A DNA stretch of 64,000 nt from Halobellus ruber (GCF_014212355.1 NZ_JACKXD010000007.1:91494-155493); one strand, 5' to 3'. Positions 18,586 to 26,756 are shown, counted from the stretch's first letter. The notes: generated from the sequence alone by a model not told the origin. Made by a program: numbers and translations.

Positions 18586-19077
18586 ATGCATATGGTGATA
18601 TACGCACTCGTAGAGGCATCGACGCACGACGACGCGCTGTCCACCGGAAAGTCGGTGTTCGACCGCCTGGTCGGCGCGGACCCACACGCCAGCGCCGTCT
18701 TCGATTACTGTGTGACCTTCGACGAGGAGGACACGTCCGTTGCGGGGAAGGCATGATGGGGGGAGTTGCCGACGGCAGCCCCCGTCGACTCCGATGACGG
18801 CCAGGACCTGCTCGAGCGTGGCTGGGAGGCGACGAAGGAGGAATTCGAGCGGAATCTCGACCGAGTGAAAGAGGCCATCGAGGAGCTCTCCGACGAGGAG
18901 ATTATGCGCGACGAAGATCTCGCTCGGCACGCCTTCCATCAGGTCGGCGCCTACGACGGGCCAACGATCTTCCTGTACAACGAATATGCGACCGGTATCC
19001 GTCACCGTGGACAGCTGGATCGACTCCTCGAGGAGAGTGAGGAGCTTTGGATCGTACCCGCTGACGTCCACTTCTGA
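18586..19077 (+). pseudogene. accessory protein gene interrupted by an in-frame TGA
   Basis: One continuous frame encodes MHMVIYALVEASTHDDAL...TSVAGKA, then TGA (18754-18756), then WGELPTAAPVDSDDGQDLLERGWEATKEE to the end at 19077. The second half has no ATG; only a TTG at 18766 could start it. Both halves read as one protein of about 163 residues, with the stop replacing a single residue (an Arg codon is one base away). So this is a nonsense mutant, or much less likely a recoded stop. The C-terminal half is charged and helical with DLARHAFHQVGAYDGPTIFLYNEY. Function unknown. Confidence 0.75.
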
Positions 19078-19080
19078 ATA

Positions 19081-19446
19081 ATGCCCAGGATCACCAACTG
19101 GCAACGCGAGAGCCGCTCGCCGACGCTTGCGTATCGGAACACCGAGACCGGTGCGCGAGCCGTCCTGCATCGAGCCCCGGATTCCTACCGGTACAAGTGG
19201 CGCGGAGCAATCCTCATCGACGGCTACCCGGTGTGGTCGCGGGGGTACGAGACGAAGGACGCAAAATCGTTCCGTGACGAGCTCCGTGACCGGCCAGCGC
19301 CCGAACTGAGTTGTCCCGAGTGTCCGAACAGCGATGTAGCAATCGGTGGGAAAACGGCTGACGGTGCGAAGGTTCAGCGCTGGTTCGAGTGTCGGAACTG
19401 TGGGTACGAAACATCCTCGCGAATTGTCTACGGCGCCGAGCGCTGA
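19081..19446 (+). CDS. zinc-ribbon protein (DUF7568-like)
   Basis: A 121-residue protein with a C-terminal zinc ribbon CPECPNSDVAIG...CRNCGYE (about 79-112), resembling TFIIS/rubredoxin-knuckle ribbons. The N-terminal part has alternating strands (RAVLHRAPDSYRYKWRGAILIDGYPVW). It starts 4 bases after the preceding gene, so it is cotranscribed with it. Probable nucleic-acid binding. The family number is from memory. Confidence 0.7.
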   Translation: MPRITNWQRESRSPTLAYRNTETGARAVLHRAPDSYRYKWRGAILIDGYPVWSRGYETKDAKSFRDELRDRPAPELSCPECPNSDVAIGGKTADGAKVQRWFECRNCGYETSSRIVYGAER

Positions 19447-19480
19447 TTGATTGGAACGTATCTGCGGTGACGTTTATTTT

Positions 19481-19499
19481 GGGCCGGAATGGGTGGCCC
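19481..19499 (+). repeat. leader hairpin 7
   Basis: T-rich GTTTATTTT, then stem GGGCC/GGCCC with loop ggaatgggt. The ATG at 19524 follows 25 bases later. Confidence 0.7.
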
Positions 19500-19523
19500 G
19501 TCTCAATCGGGCCAGATCCACAG

Positions 19524-19919
19524 ATGAGTCTGGAAGTCATCGACCGCCACAGCGAAGCACTGTTCGAGTTCCTCTGGTGTCCCGTCTGCGGGCACGAGGT
19601 ATTCAGTCACATTCCCTTCGAAGGTGTGTTCTGCAAGAACTGCAACACGCAGGTCGAACTCCAAGAATCCCGAGAGACGCGCGGCTACGAGGAGGCCGTT
19701 CTCGCCTGCTTCGACACCCACTCGACGTGGAACCTCCACGTCGACGAGAAGCTCCGTCGCGACCTACCCGATGGGTCGGCACGGGTGAAGATCCTCGGCG
19801 CACCGGGTGCCTACGAGGTCGACTGGTGGAGTCCAGCACCCGGCGATGACTGGCAGCCGGTCGAACAAGGCGAGTTCGACGATGTCGACGAACCAGCCGA
19901 TATCTCCCATCTCGCGTAG
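19524..19919 (+). CDS. zinc-finger protein (DUF7567-like)
   Basis: A 131-residue protein with an N-terminal four-Cys zinc module CPVCGHEVFSH...FCKNC (about 18-40). The rest is acidic with DEKLRRDLPDGSARVKILGAPGAYEVDWW. I start it at ATG 19524, right after hairpin 7; the longer open frame upstream overlaps the hairpin and the previous gene. Role unknown, likely nucleic-acid or protein binding. Confidence 0.7.
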   Translation: MSLEVIDRHSEALFEFLWCPVCGHEVFSHIPFEGVFCKNCNTQVELQESRETRGYEEAVLACFDTHSTWNLHVDEKLRRDLPDGSARVKILGAPGAYEVDWWSPAPGDDWQPVEQGEFDDVDEPADISHLA

Positions 19920-20031
19920 TACAGCTTCAGCCGTAAATTGCTAGACACCTATTGTGGAGTGTCTGTCGCTCGAATCTAGCAGTTCAGCGTTGAAGTAGCA
20001 GTAGGGGAAAGCAGTCCCTGTGGCTGTTTGT

Positions 20032-20055
20032 CACCCCCCGAGTGGTGCGGGGGTG
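20032..20055 (+). repeat. leader hairpin 8
   Basis: CTGTTTGT, then a perfect stem CACCCCC/GGGGGTG with loop cgagtggtgc; 28 bases before the ATG at 20084. Confidence 0.75.
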
Positions 20056-20083
20056 CTCGAACGAGTAGCTCCCGAACAATCCG

Positions 20084-20488
20084 ATGAGTAGACCTAGCGA
20101 CCCATATTCGATCGAACAGTCACGCCCACCGAACAACTGCGACATCGCCTACGTCGGGTATCGGCAGCGCAGGCAGGCTATCGTTGAGAAACGTCCCGGC
20201 CAAGAACGGCTCACGCCAGAGCGGAGTCTCGAACTGGTGAATCACAGTCCCTCGGGATTCGAATGGGGATATGGTGGTAGTGGTCCGGCACAACTCGCGC
20301 TCGCACTCCTCCTCGACTACACAGGTAACGAAGCGTTCGCCCTCGACCACTACCAGGCGTTCAAAACCGAGGTCGTGAGCCAGCTGGACTGTGCTGGGTC
20401 TGCTCGAAGCTGGCGACTCACCGGGCCCGAGATCGACGCAGTCCTTCACGGAACACCCGGCGAGCCGGTCGCACCGTCCATCAACTAA
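20084..20488 (+). CDS. DUF6166-like protein, copy 1
   Basis: A 134-residue member of a family I recall as DUF6166. Core motifs RLTPERSLELVNHSPSGFEWGY and GSGPAQLALALLLDYT (about 45-90) are shared with the N-terminal half of the protein at 23024-23710. The GF-WGYGGSGPAQ segment is the family hallmark. Function unknown; homologues occur on plasmids and in phages. It ends 19 bases before the next ATG, suggesting an operon with the following gene. Confidence 0.75.
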   Translation: MSRPSDPYSIEQSRPPNNCDIAYVGYRQRRQAIVEKRPGQERLTPERSLELVNHSPSGFEWGYGGSGPAQLALALLLDYTGNEAFALDHYQAFKTEVVSQLDCAGSARSWRLTGPEIDAVLHGTPGEPVAPSIN

Positions 20489-20507
20489 TGATCACAGAGA
20501 GCAATCT

Positions 20508-20789
20508 ATGGTAGAACCCACTCAGCAGTCTCGTGCGAACGAGGAATCGACAGAGAATAACGAGCGACAGACACCAACCGAGTACATCGAACGTAGTGAC
20601 ATCGGCGTCTCACTCACCGTGAAGCTCACTCGCGGTACTGGCACCCGCGACCAAGACAAGATCGTCGCGAAGGCGAAAGGCAAGACGCTTGAAGACGCCC
20701 GCGAGGATATGGAAACCCTCCGCGAGTACATCCACGATCTCGCCGAAGACGCTCGCCAGATTCAGCCAGCAGACCCACACGAAGAGTAA
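20508..20789 (+). CDS. DUF7389-like small protein
   Basis: A 93-residue protein with a disordered Gln/Glu-rich N terminus and a C-terminal strand-helix domain (SLTVKLTRGTGTRDQDKIVAK, then a helix TLEDAREDMETLREYIHDLAED). Homologues of this shape are frequent in haloarchaeal accessory DNA. It has no hairpin of its own and is likely cotranscribed with the DUF6166 gene. Confidence 0.7.
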   Translation: MVEPTQQSRANEESTENNERQTPTEYIERSDIGVSLTVKLTRGTGTRDQDKIVAKAKGKTLEDAREDMETLREYIHDLAEDARQIQPADPHEE

Positions 20790-20826
20790 TTCTTTTGATA
20801 GTCGCACAGAATTGTGTAACCATAGG

Positions 20827-21492
20827 ATGTACGAAGTATGCGGTGAGAAGGAACTCAAGGTCATCCTCGCGCTCGATCCGGGCGATTCCATCTCCGGCGT
20901 CGCGCGGAAGATCGACGAGAACCGGGAGACGATTCGGCGCGTCGTGAACCGTCTCGAGGAGGCCGGCTACGTCGCGTATGATGATGGTCTCCAGTTCCTT
21001 GATCAGACGATTCGGGATGTCGGGCTCGAGTTCCTGGCCGCAGCAGCGGCTACCTCACCGCCGTCAATCCCGGAGGCGTACGTCCTTCCGCAGTTCGCCG
21101 GCATAGACTACGCATTCACCGCTATCGATGCAGTCTACGTCTGGACTCGCGGTGGCTATCAGGTCGCTCGCGAGCCGGATGACTATCCGCTGTTCATCGC
21201 CGTCCACGAGTCCGATTTTGACGCCTGGACGGCGTTCTTCGACCGATTTGGGATCCCAACTGCGGAGGAACGCCAACCTGCCGACAAATTCGACGGTGCC
21301 ATCCAGATCGTCCTCGAGCCCCGTTCAGAAATCGAGGGCGAGATGGTCGACGGACGACCCGTCATCCCGCTCCAAGAGACCGTGGCGTTCGCAAACGAGT
21401 ACTACGCGACCTTCGAGTCCGCACTCGATATGCTCGGCCGGATGTACGACGATGTCGATACAGATGCGAACTATCGCATAGAGCCTGTCTAA
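20827..21492 (+). CDS. AbiEi-like antitoxin with winged helix
   Basis: A 221-residue protein with an N-terminal winged-helix (about 8-50: LKVILALDPGDSISGVARKIDENRETIRRVVNRLEEAGYV) and a larger C-terminal domain. It abuts a nucleotidyltransferase gene by 1 base. In type IV AbiE systems the antitoxin AbiEi has a wHTH domain, represses the operon and counteracts the AbiEii nucleotidyltransferase. The order (antitoxin first) and spacing fit. A plain MarR/ArsR-type regulator is the alternative. Confidence 0.75.
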   Translation: MYEVCGEKELKVILALDPGDSISGVARKIDENRETIRRVVNRLEEAGYVAYDDGLQFLDQTIRDVGLEFLAAAAATSPPSIPEAYVLPQFAGIDYAFTAIDAVYVWTRGGYQVAREPDDYPLFIAVHESDFDAWTAFFDRFGIPTAEERQPADKFDGAIQIVLEPRSEIEGEMVDGRPVIPLQETVAFANEYYATFESALDMLGRMYDDVDTDANYRIEPV

Positions 21493-21493
21493 A

Positions 21494-22189
21494 ATGAGTC
21501 AGGAAGGCCGCAGTAAGGCGCTCATCCAAGTACTCGAAGAACTGGAACAGTCCGACATCGGATTCGTCCTCGTTGGTGGGTACGCGATCAGTCAGTTCGA
21601 ACCGCGATTCTCGACCGACCTGGATCTCGTCATCGCCCCGGATGACTACGACGACATCGTGGCATTCCTCGAAGCACGCGGTTTCGAACGGACGACCGAG
21701 CTCGAAGTTCCACCGGAAGAGACCATCTATAATCGAGAGATCGACATCTTTGAACGGACCGAAGGACTCCCCCACCCGGTCGGCGTCGACATTCTCGTGA
21801 ATGGGCTTGGCTGTCGGCAAACCGAGGCGGAATGGTCGTTCGACTATCTGCGTGACCACAGTACTGAAACGACGATTTCGGGCGGGACCCGGTCGACGAC
21901 CGCACGAGCAGCTGACGGAGAAATCCTCGTCGCCGCGAAACTCCATAGCGGCCGAAAGACGGATCTCGCTGATGTCCTCGCCGCTATCCCAGCGATCGAC
22001 CTCGATGGCGTCGAGTCGCATCTCCACCGCGGCGATGCTGATGCCCTCCGGTCGCAGCTCAGTGAGGCCCAAGCCTTCATCGAAGAAGGTGGGCTGGATC
22101 ACCGATTCAAGAGCATGTTCGGCCAATCGTCGGCATCAGCCGACGACATCGAGACGCTCCTCGAATTCCTCAAACGACAGCAGAAGTGA
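21494..22189 (+). CDS. AbiEii-type nucleotidyltransferase toxin
   Basis: A 231-residue minimal nucleotidyltransferase. The active-site signature is LVGGYAISQF...STDLDLVI (about 18-45), with the DxD metal pair, followed by a C-terminal helical part with a Lys near VAAKLHSGRKTDLADV. AbiEii-family proteins are NTP-dependent toxins, some of which block tRNA function, and act in phage abortive infection or plasmid maintenance. The antitoxin gene lies immediately upstream. On this replicon it could be an addiction module. Confidence 0.82.
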   Translation: MSQEGRSKALIQVLEELEQSDIGFVLVGGYAISQFEPRFSTDLDLVIAPDDYDDIVAFLEARGFERTTELEVPPEETIYNREIDIFERTEGLPHPVGVDILVNGLGCRQTEAEWSFDYLRDHSTETTISGGTRSTTARAADGEILVAAKLHSGRKTDLADVLAAIPAIDLDGVESHLHRGDADALRSQLSEAQAFIEEGGLDHRFKSMFGQSSASADDIETLLEFLKRQQK

Positions 22190-22277
22190 AATAGCGTTTC
22201 CCAGGCCTACAGCGACGGTATCTGTGCGTAGCTATCGCTGAGAAGGGACGCCCAGAGAGAACCGACGCTGTTTGTCC

Positions 22278-22301
22278 TCGCCTCAGCAGGAGCGGAGGCG
22301 A
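22278..22301 (+). repeat. leader hairpin 9
   Basis: CTGTTTGTCC, then a 7-bp stem TCGCCTC/GAGGCGA with loop agcaggagcg; followed 7 bases later by ATA (22308-22310). Confidence 0.75.
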
Positions 22302-22307
22302 CCATCC

Positions 22308-22529
22308 ATAAGCGACACAGGAGGGCGCGATCCAGACTCGAACGAACTGTCACCAGAACAACGCCTCGAACCCCAGAATACGCGACTCATCAACGCCGGC
22401 ATCGTGACGATTCACGATATGGAGACGCTGCGAGCCTGCGTCGCCTACGAGAACGCGAATCAGCAGCGCGTCCAGATCCTCCGCCGACTCGAACAGCGGG
22501 CCAGCGAAATCCGCGAAGAAAACGATTGA
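22308..22529 (+). CDS. small hypothetical protein with ATA at the start position
   Basis: About 73 residues (SDTGGRDPDSNELSPEQ at the start, helical C terminus with RVQILRRLEQRASEI). A TTG at 22272 begins inside the hairpin and would be odd; the natural place after the hairpin holds ATA AGC GAC, where the next leader has ATG AGC GAT. This is the second hairpin-led gene with ATA for ATG. The C-terminal helix suggests a coiled coil. Function unknown. Confidence 0.55.
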   Translation: MSDTGGRDPDSNELSPEQRLEPQNTRLINAGIVTIHDMETLRACVAYENANQQRVQILRRLEQRASEIREEND

Positions 22530-22554
22530 ATCGATAGTCGTGGGCTGTTTGTCG

Positions 22555-22576
22555 GAGCCTCGGTGGGTGGAGGCTC
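22555..22576 (+). repeat. leader hairpin 10
   Basis: CTGTTTGTCG, then stem GAGCCTC/GAGGCTC (perfect 7 bp) with loop ggtgggtg; the ATG at 22584 follows 7 bases later. Confidence 0.78.
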
Positions 22577-22583
22577 AATCCAG

Positions 22584-22883
22584 ATGAGCGATCGACCAGA
22601 AATCGAGATTCACCGACAGACTGCGTTCGGTGACGATGGCCAACTCGAAGTAACCGAAACGAGCGTCGAGACCTCACTCAAGGATTTCGGCGCTGACGTG
22701 GATCATCGCGACCGAGATTCGCGTCTTGACCAGCCCGAGGCGAGTGAGTTCGGCGTCGACGATCGACCCGAAGTGGAGCAAACATCCGAGGGAGATCAGT
22801 CAACCCTCTTCGCTGATACGGACGAGGATCAGCAAACCCTCAACGGTGAGGATGCGGCCGCTCGCTGTCTCTTCAATGAATAA
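22584..22883 (+). CDS. acidic, probably disordered protein
   Basis: A 99-residue, strongly acidic protein rich in Asp, Glu, Gln and Thr with no hydrophobic core. No domain recognised. Its start (ATGAGCGATCG) directly after hairpin 10 and the acidic haloarchaeal composition support it as real. Confidence 0.6.
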   Translation: MSDRPEIEIHRQTAFGDDGQLEVTETSVETSLKDFGADVDHRDRDSRLDQPEASEFGVDDRPEVEQTSEGDQSTLFADTDEDQQTLNGEDAAARCLFNE

Positions 22884-22980
22884 ACTGCCCCTATTGATTA
22901 GTCATCCGTCGAAATATTGTAGTCTGAGTGCTAATTTTGAAGCGACGCTGAGGGCCTAATAGCCGGTGGGTTTTTTCAGC

Positions 22981-23000
22981 CTCCAGCAGGGGTGCGGGGA
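22981..23000 (+). repeat. leader hairpin 11
   Basis: TTTTTT, then a weak stem CCTC/GGGG (one G-T) around cagcaggggtgc; 23 bases before the ATG at 23024. The loop core is conserved although the stem is poor. Confidence 0.5.
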
Positions 23001-23023
23001 ATCCGAATGCCCGCATTCAACCG

Positions 23024-23710
23024 ATGGAGATGAATCCGACTACCGACCCACGAACAGTCGTACAGGATGCGAGTGAGCGATGGCAGGCGAGTACAGACCG
23101 CGTTGAGTACGTCGGGATGCGTGTCGACGGAACGCCGGTAGTACTGAACCTTACCACACACGAACGCCTCTCCCCTAATCGAAGTCTCGGTCTCGTGCGG
23201 CATAGCCCGGCGGGATTCGACTGGGGCTATACGGGAAGCGGACCGGCACAGCTCGCCTGTGCGATCCTCCTCGATTACACCGACGACGAAACCGTCGCCG
23301 AGGAACACTACATCCAGTTCCGCGACGACGTGGTCAGTCAGTTGCTGTGTGATGGGCCGGCCGACTGCTGGCACCTCACCGGGGAGGATATCGAGGCGGC
23401 ACTCGCCGAATTCGAAGAGTACCAAGCACTCACGCCAGATGGTGGGACGCCGTCATCGTCACTGCCGGCGAATTGGAGTGCGGTGAGCCGGACAGATCGG
23501 ACAGTCTTCCAACGTCGGGATATCGACCACTACGTCGTCCTCGCCGAAGGGAGCGAAGAGTGGTTGATCATACTTTGTGCGCAGGAGGACCGGGCGTATC
23601 CCGCCCCGCTTGACCATCGAACACTTCCGGTCGAGAACGATCCTGCTGCAGCCGTGCAGGCACTCGTCGCTGAGAGTAACGACCTCGTCGAGCCAGAGGA
23701 GGACATCTGA
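23024..23710 (+). CDS. DUF6166-like protein, copy 2, with C-terminal extension
   Basis: A 228-residue protein whose first about 130 residues parallel the 134-residue gene at 20084 (RLSPNRSLGLVRHSPAGFDWGY, GSGPAQLACAILLDYT, LTGEDIEAAL). The extension (about 150-228) is beta-rich with HYVVLAEGSEEWLIILCAQED. A paralogue that gained a second domain. Its stop overlaps the next ATG (TGATG), so the following two genes are translationally coupled to it. Confidence 0.72.
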   Translation: MEMNPTTDPRTVVQDASERWQASTDRVEYVGMRVDGTPVVLNLTTHERLSPNRSLGLVRHSPAGFDWGYTGSGPAQLACAILLDYTDDETVAEEHYIQFRDDVVSQLLCDGPADCWHLTGEDIEAALAEFEEYQALTPDGGTPSSSLPANWSAVSRTDRTVFQRRDIDHYVVLAEGSEEWLIILCAQEDRAYPAPLDHRTLPVENDPAAAVQALVAESNDLVEPEEDI

Positions 23711-23865
23711 TGGAGAACATCCGACTCTCGCGGGCCACGTACCAACTCATCGAACGCGCCATCACGGCGCTGGAGTGCATCGGCCGAGAACTCGAGCGAT
23801 ACAACGACCGGCACGAGCTAACAGTTGGGAAAGACACCGACGAGACGAATCCCGGCGAATCATGA
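23710..23865 (+). CDS. 51-residue helical protein
   Basis: A short ORF (MENIRLSRATYQLIERAITALECIG at its start) overlapping both neighbours: its ATG overlaps the stop of the DUF6166 gene and its stop overlaps the next ATG. The tight coupling supports it as a real gene. It is mostly one amphipathic helix; role unknown. Confidence 0.65.
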   Translation: MENIRLSRATYQLIERAITALECIGRELERYNDRHELTVGKDTDETNPGES

Positions 23866-24350
23866 CTGACGAAGCGACGCTCGACGACTTCGAGACCGAG
23901 ACATCATCTGGAGAGTCCCGCTCGCTCACGCTGGAAGAGCGACTCCTCACCCCGATCTCCCCGTCCATCGGTCTGTGGGTGATTGCCGGGCACGGCGATC
24001 CGCTCTATCTCCAAAATCGGGGAACAGACCGGTATCTCTTCCGCGACGATCACGACCGGTGGTTCATCCTTCAACCCTCAGCGAAGGACTCAGAAGCAGC
24101 GTTCGTCCGCTGGGTGTATCTCCCAGCAGACCGGCCCGAACGGCTGGCGCAGTCGGCGCTTCGTCGACGGACAGTAATCGGCTATAATTACGTTCAGCGG
24201 TCGGCCGCACCAGATCCAGTCAGGTCGACGGTGACGGCGATGTTCGTCACGGAACCGTGGTCCGACACCGCCTACGAGTGTGGGTCGTGTGAGGCGCTGT
24301 TCGACACGGCACAAGAGCACGCCCTGCACTGCTGGGACGACCATCCATAG
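23862..24350 (+). CDS. C2H2-like zinc finger accessory protein
   Basis: A 162-residue protein ending in a single zinc-finger-like unit YECGSCEALFDTAQEHALHCWDDH (Cys-x2-Cys, His and Cys/His spaced as in C2H2 fingers). The N-terminal part has a compact fold with GLWVIAGHGDPLYLQNRG. It is translationally coupled to the 51-residue gene. Likely nucleic-acid binding. The frame is open upstream, but the overlap start ATGA at 23862 is the natural one. Confidence 0.7.
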   Translation: MTDEATLDDFETETSSGESRSLTLEERLLTPISPSIGLWVIAGHGDPLYLQNRGTDRYLFRDDHDRWFILQPSAKDSEAAFVRWVYLPADRPERLAQSALRRRTVIGYNYVQRSAAPDPVRSTVTAMFVTEPWSDTAYECGSCEALFDTAQEHALHCWDDHP

Positions 24351-24438
24351 GTACCAAATCCTGAACAGGTGCGCCGTCGACGCCACGCCGACGAGTGAAT
24401 TGAAGAGCCGAAGCCAAGTGTCGGGACCGTCCAGATGA

Positions 24439-24479
24439 TTAACCAACAGTACTGGATTCTTGGGTAGAATGTTGGTTAA
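24439..24479. repeat. 41-bp inverted repeat B
   Basis: TTAACCAACA (24439-24448) and TGTTGGTTAA (24470-24479), 21-bp spacer, pitch 31 bp. It is followed at once by leader hairpin 12. Confidence 0.9.
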
Positions 24480-24493
24480 GAGTGGTTGTTTTT

Positions 24494-24519
24494 GCGCCCG
24501 TGAGAGGGGCGCAGGGCGC
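24494..24519 (+). repeat. leader hairpin 12
   Basis: TTGTTTTT, then a 6-bp stem GCGCCC/GGGCGC with loop gtgagaggggcgca; 50 bases before the ATG at 24570. Confidence 0.72.
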
Positions 24520-24569
24520 GTGATGAGAGCGCCGGTGCGGATGACGAATTCGATTTCGAGGTGACTGCA

Positions 24570-25730
24570 ATGAAAGACCCAGAATCCAGAACCGTGTTCG
24601 CTGGCGTCGACGGACGAACCGATACGGAACTACCCGACTGGTACCGCCGGAAGAAAACGGTCGACGAACCGAAGTCCTTCGCCGAGACGATTCGTGACCT
24701 CCCGCAGGCCGTCGAGACGACAGTCGCATACCGGAATCCCTACTCTGACGAGTGGGTCGAAACGGAGCGCTTCAACGCCCTGGTCGAGCCGACAAGAGCG
24801 CGCGACCACGCGACAGACGGCGAGCCCGACGCAGACCCACTATTTCACGTCCCCACGGACAGTTACGCGATCATTAACCCGGTGGATGTGTACAGGCCCT
24901 TGGAAGAGGTCCTTCGCGAGGAGACCATCGACGGGACGCCGCTCGGTGACGTGATGTTCGGCGAGATCCGGCGCTACCGGGGCGGCGGCGAGGTCCATAT
25001 GGACGTGATGTTCGACGGCCTCGAAGTCCGGCTGCCGGGGCGGTCAGACCCGATCACGATGGGCGTCACGTCGGGCTACGACTTCTTCGGCGAGCACGCC
25101 GTCTACGTGGAGGGCTTCGCTCAGGACGGCTACTGCTCGAACACGATGCGCTCGCTCACCGACAAGGAGGTCATCAAGCACGTCGGCGACGTGCGGAATT
25201 TCCGCACCTGGTGGGAGGAGATCCTCGCACAGGTCGAACTCGTCGCCGACGACCTCTTCGAGTTCATCCGTGACGCCCAGGACATCGACCTCGACTTCTC
25301 GGAGCTCCCGTTCACCGTCACGGAGTTCTACAGTCTGCTCGGCTTCCCGGACTACCTGGCCGAGCGCGCCGCCGGCGATGCAGAAGCCAATGCGGCGTCC
25401 CCCTTCGAGATCGACATGTGGACGCTGCATTCCGGCGCCACGTTCGCGCTCACTCACTTCTTCCAGGGGAAAGAAGGGGCGTCCCTCGATCAGTACGTTC
25501 GAATCGCCAACGACATCCTGTTCAACCCGGAAGGCACGATCGAGCGCATCGAGCAGGCGTACGAGCAGCAGTTAGCGGCGGGCGGGGACGACGGGTCACA
25601 GGCCTCGCTGGCCGGCGAACGAGCGCTGGCGAGCATCGAGCGAGTCAGCGACGACCTGCAGGAGAAAGTCGAGCAGTTCGAAGAACGCGAGGACGCGCTG
25701 CGTGAGCGGTTCCAAGACGCGATGAGCTGA
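24570..25730 (+). CDS. DUF932-like plasmid/phage protein
   Basis: A 386-residue protein. The central part (about 80-220) has VPTDSYAIINPVDVYRPLEEVL, FGEIRRYRGGGEVHMDVMF and GYDFFGEHAVYVEGFAQDGYCSNTMRS, a pattern like the DUF932/phage-plasmid-like family. The C terminus (about 345-386) is a coiled coil. These proteins are common on mobile elements, with unknown molecular role. A GTG 9 bases upstream (24561) is an alternative start. It is the largest gene of the array and follows inverted repeat B and hairpin 12. Confidence 0.7.
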   Translation: MKDPESRTVFAGVDGRTDTELPDWYRRKKTVDEPKSFAETIRDLPQAVETTVAYRNPYSDEWVETERFNALVEPTRARDHATDGEPDADPLFHVPTDSYAIINPVDVYRPLEEVLREETIDGTPLGDVMFGEIRRYRGGGEVHMDVMFDGLEVRLPGRSDPITMGVTSGYDFFGEHAVYVEGFAQDGYCSNTMRSLTDKEVIKHVGDVRNFRTWWEEILAQVELVADDLFEFIRDAQDIDLDFSELPFTVTEFYSLLGFPDYLAERAAGDAEANAASPFEIDMWTLHSGATFALTHFFQGKEGASLDQYVRIANDILFNPEGTIERIEQAYEQQLAAGGDDGSQASLAGERALASIERVSDDLQEKVEQFEEREDALRERFQDAMS

Positions 25731-25765
25731 CATCACGGCGATGCTGTAATCGCCGGTCTGTTTCT

Positions 25766-25785
25766 CTCCCCCTCAAGGGGTGGAG
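25766..25785 (+). repeat. leader hairpin 13
   Basis: CTGTTTCT, then stem CTCC/GGAG with loop cctcaaggggtg. It leads to a truncated reading frame. Confidence 0.55.
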
Positions 25786-25815
25786 GCCAACAAGGTAGAA
25801 AACCTGCGAACAGCC

Positions 25816-25881
25816 ATAGGAGTGACGACAACTTCTCAATATGAAATTCCTACAGGCGCCCCGTGTTCAGTATACCTATGA
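25816..25881 (+). pseudogene. truncated cassette gene after hairpin 13
   Basis: After hairpin 13 the position normally holding ATG has ATA (25816-25818). The frame reads GVTTTSQYEIPTGAPCSVYL and stops after 21 residues, where AT-rich DNA begins. It looks like the 5' end of an array gene cut off by insertion of other DNA. A GTG inside could start an even shorter peptide. Confidence 0.3.
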
Positions 25882-25914
25882 ACCTATGAATACAAGAACC
25901 AATTCAAACACAGA

Positions 25915-26187
25915 ATGACCGAGCGACATTTCGACTCTGAAAACGAGTTCAGAGAGTTCATCGCCGACGTAGCCGATGAGTATCGTGCTGACGCTGATGA
26001 GTGGGGTACGTACGAGGCTGCCACTGCGCTCTATGACGAGTATGACCTCTGCCCGTGGAGTATCACCACGTACCTCGAATCCAATGTCCCGTATGACGAA
26101 CTTTCCGGTCCGGATCCGCGGGATATGCTGACCCACGAAGCTTGCCTCTGTATTGAACAATTGCTGACTAAGATCTACAAGCAATAG
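25915..26187 (+). CDS. small acidic protein, paralogue of the gene at 33563
   Basis: A 90-residue acidic protein (FDSENEFREFIADVADEYRADADEWGTYEAATALYDEYDLC in short pieces, then NVPYDELSGPDPRDML). It is about 70% identical by eye to the 90-residue protein at 33563-33835. Codon use is more AT-rich than the surrounding array and it lacks a leader hairpin, so it may be an insertion. Function unknown; the second copy is coupled to a 105-residue gene that is missing here. Confidence 0.72.
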   Translation: MTERHFDSENEFREFIADVADEYRADADEWGTYEAATALYDEYDLCPWSITTYLESNVPYDELSGPDPRDMLTHEACLCIEQLLTKIYKQ

Positions 26188-26378
26188 ACGGAAACAACCA
26201 ATATCATCATAATTTTTTGACATAACCGAATCGTACAATCAACATCAGATCGACAGAAGTTATCCCGTAGAACGGATTTAACGGATGAGGAGCTACAAAT
26301 AATGGACGAGTCGCCTTTCGTACAGGCACAGTCTCGTATCTACACGGCACCGCGAGAACGGACATCTCGCAGAACTAT
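26188..26378. other. AT-rich spacer
   Basis: No gene is supported between the 90-residue ORF and the pirin-like remnant; the sequence is AT-rich at its start. Confidence 0.45.
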
Positions 26379-26739
26379 GGCAAGTTCCAGTTTCATTTAA
26401 ATTTCCCCGGTCACACCATCCCACCTGTACGGACCGAAGGGACCGACGCCGCGCTGTATGTTCGTAGTAACGTCGACTTCGACGACTAACAACTCGCTAC
26501 CAAGGCCACGACCACGCTCCCATCGCGACCGGGCGGGGACACCTATCTGTATGTCTTCGACGGCGCAGTCGAGATTGGCGATGGGTCGGCCAGGTTCACC
26601 GAGAGCGCACTCATAACTGGCGGCGATGACGTGACCGTCACAGCCACCGAGGACGCCACCGTTACCACGTTCAGCATTAATCCCAGCGCGCCAGTCACTC
26701 GCCAGGACAGCATCAGCCGTGGAGATACTGACACACCGA
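26379..26739 (+). pseudogene. cupin/pirin-like gene remnant
   Basis: One frame reads GKFQFHLNFPGHTIPPV...YVRSNVDFDD, then a TAA (26487-26489), then QLATKATTTLPSRPGGDTYLYVFDGAVEIGDG...VTVTATEDATVTTFSINP. The second part has the strand pattern of a cupin barrel as in pirin C-terminal domains. No start codon or N-terminal half is found. Probably a decayed pirin-type gene; the name is tentative. It ends just before leader hairpin 14. Confidence 0.4.
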
Positions 26740-26756
26740 CTGTGGCTGTTTTTCGT

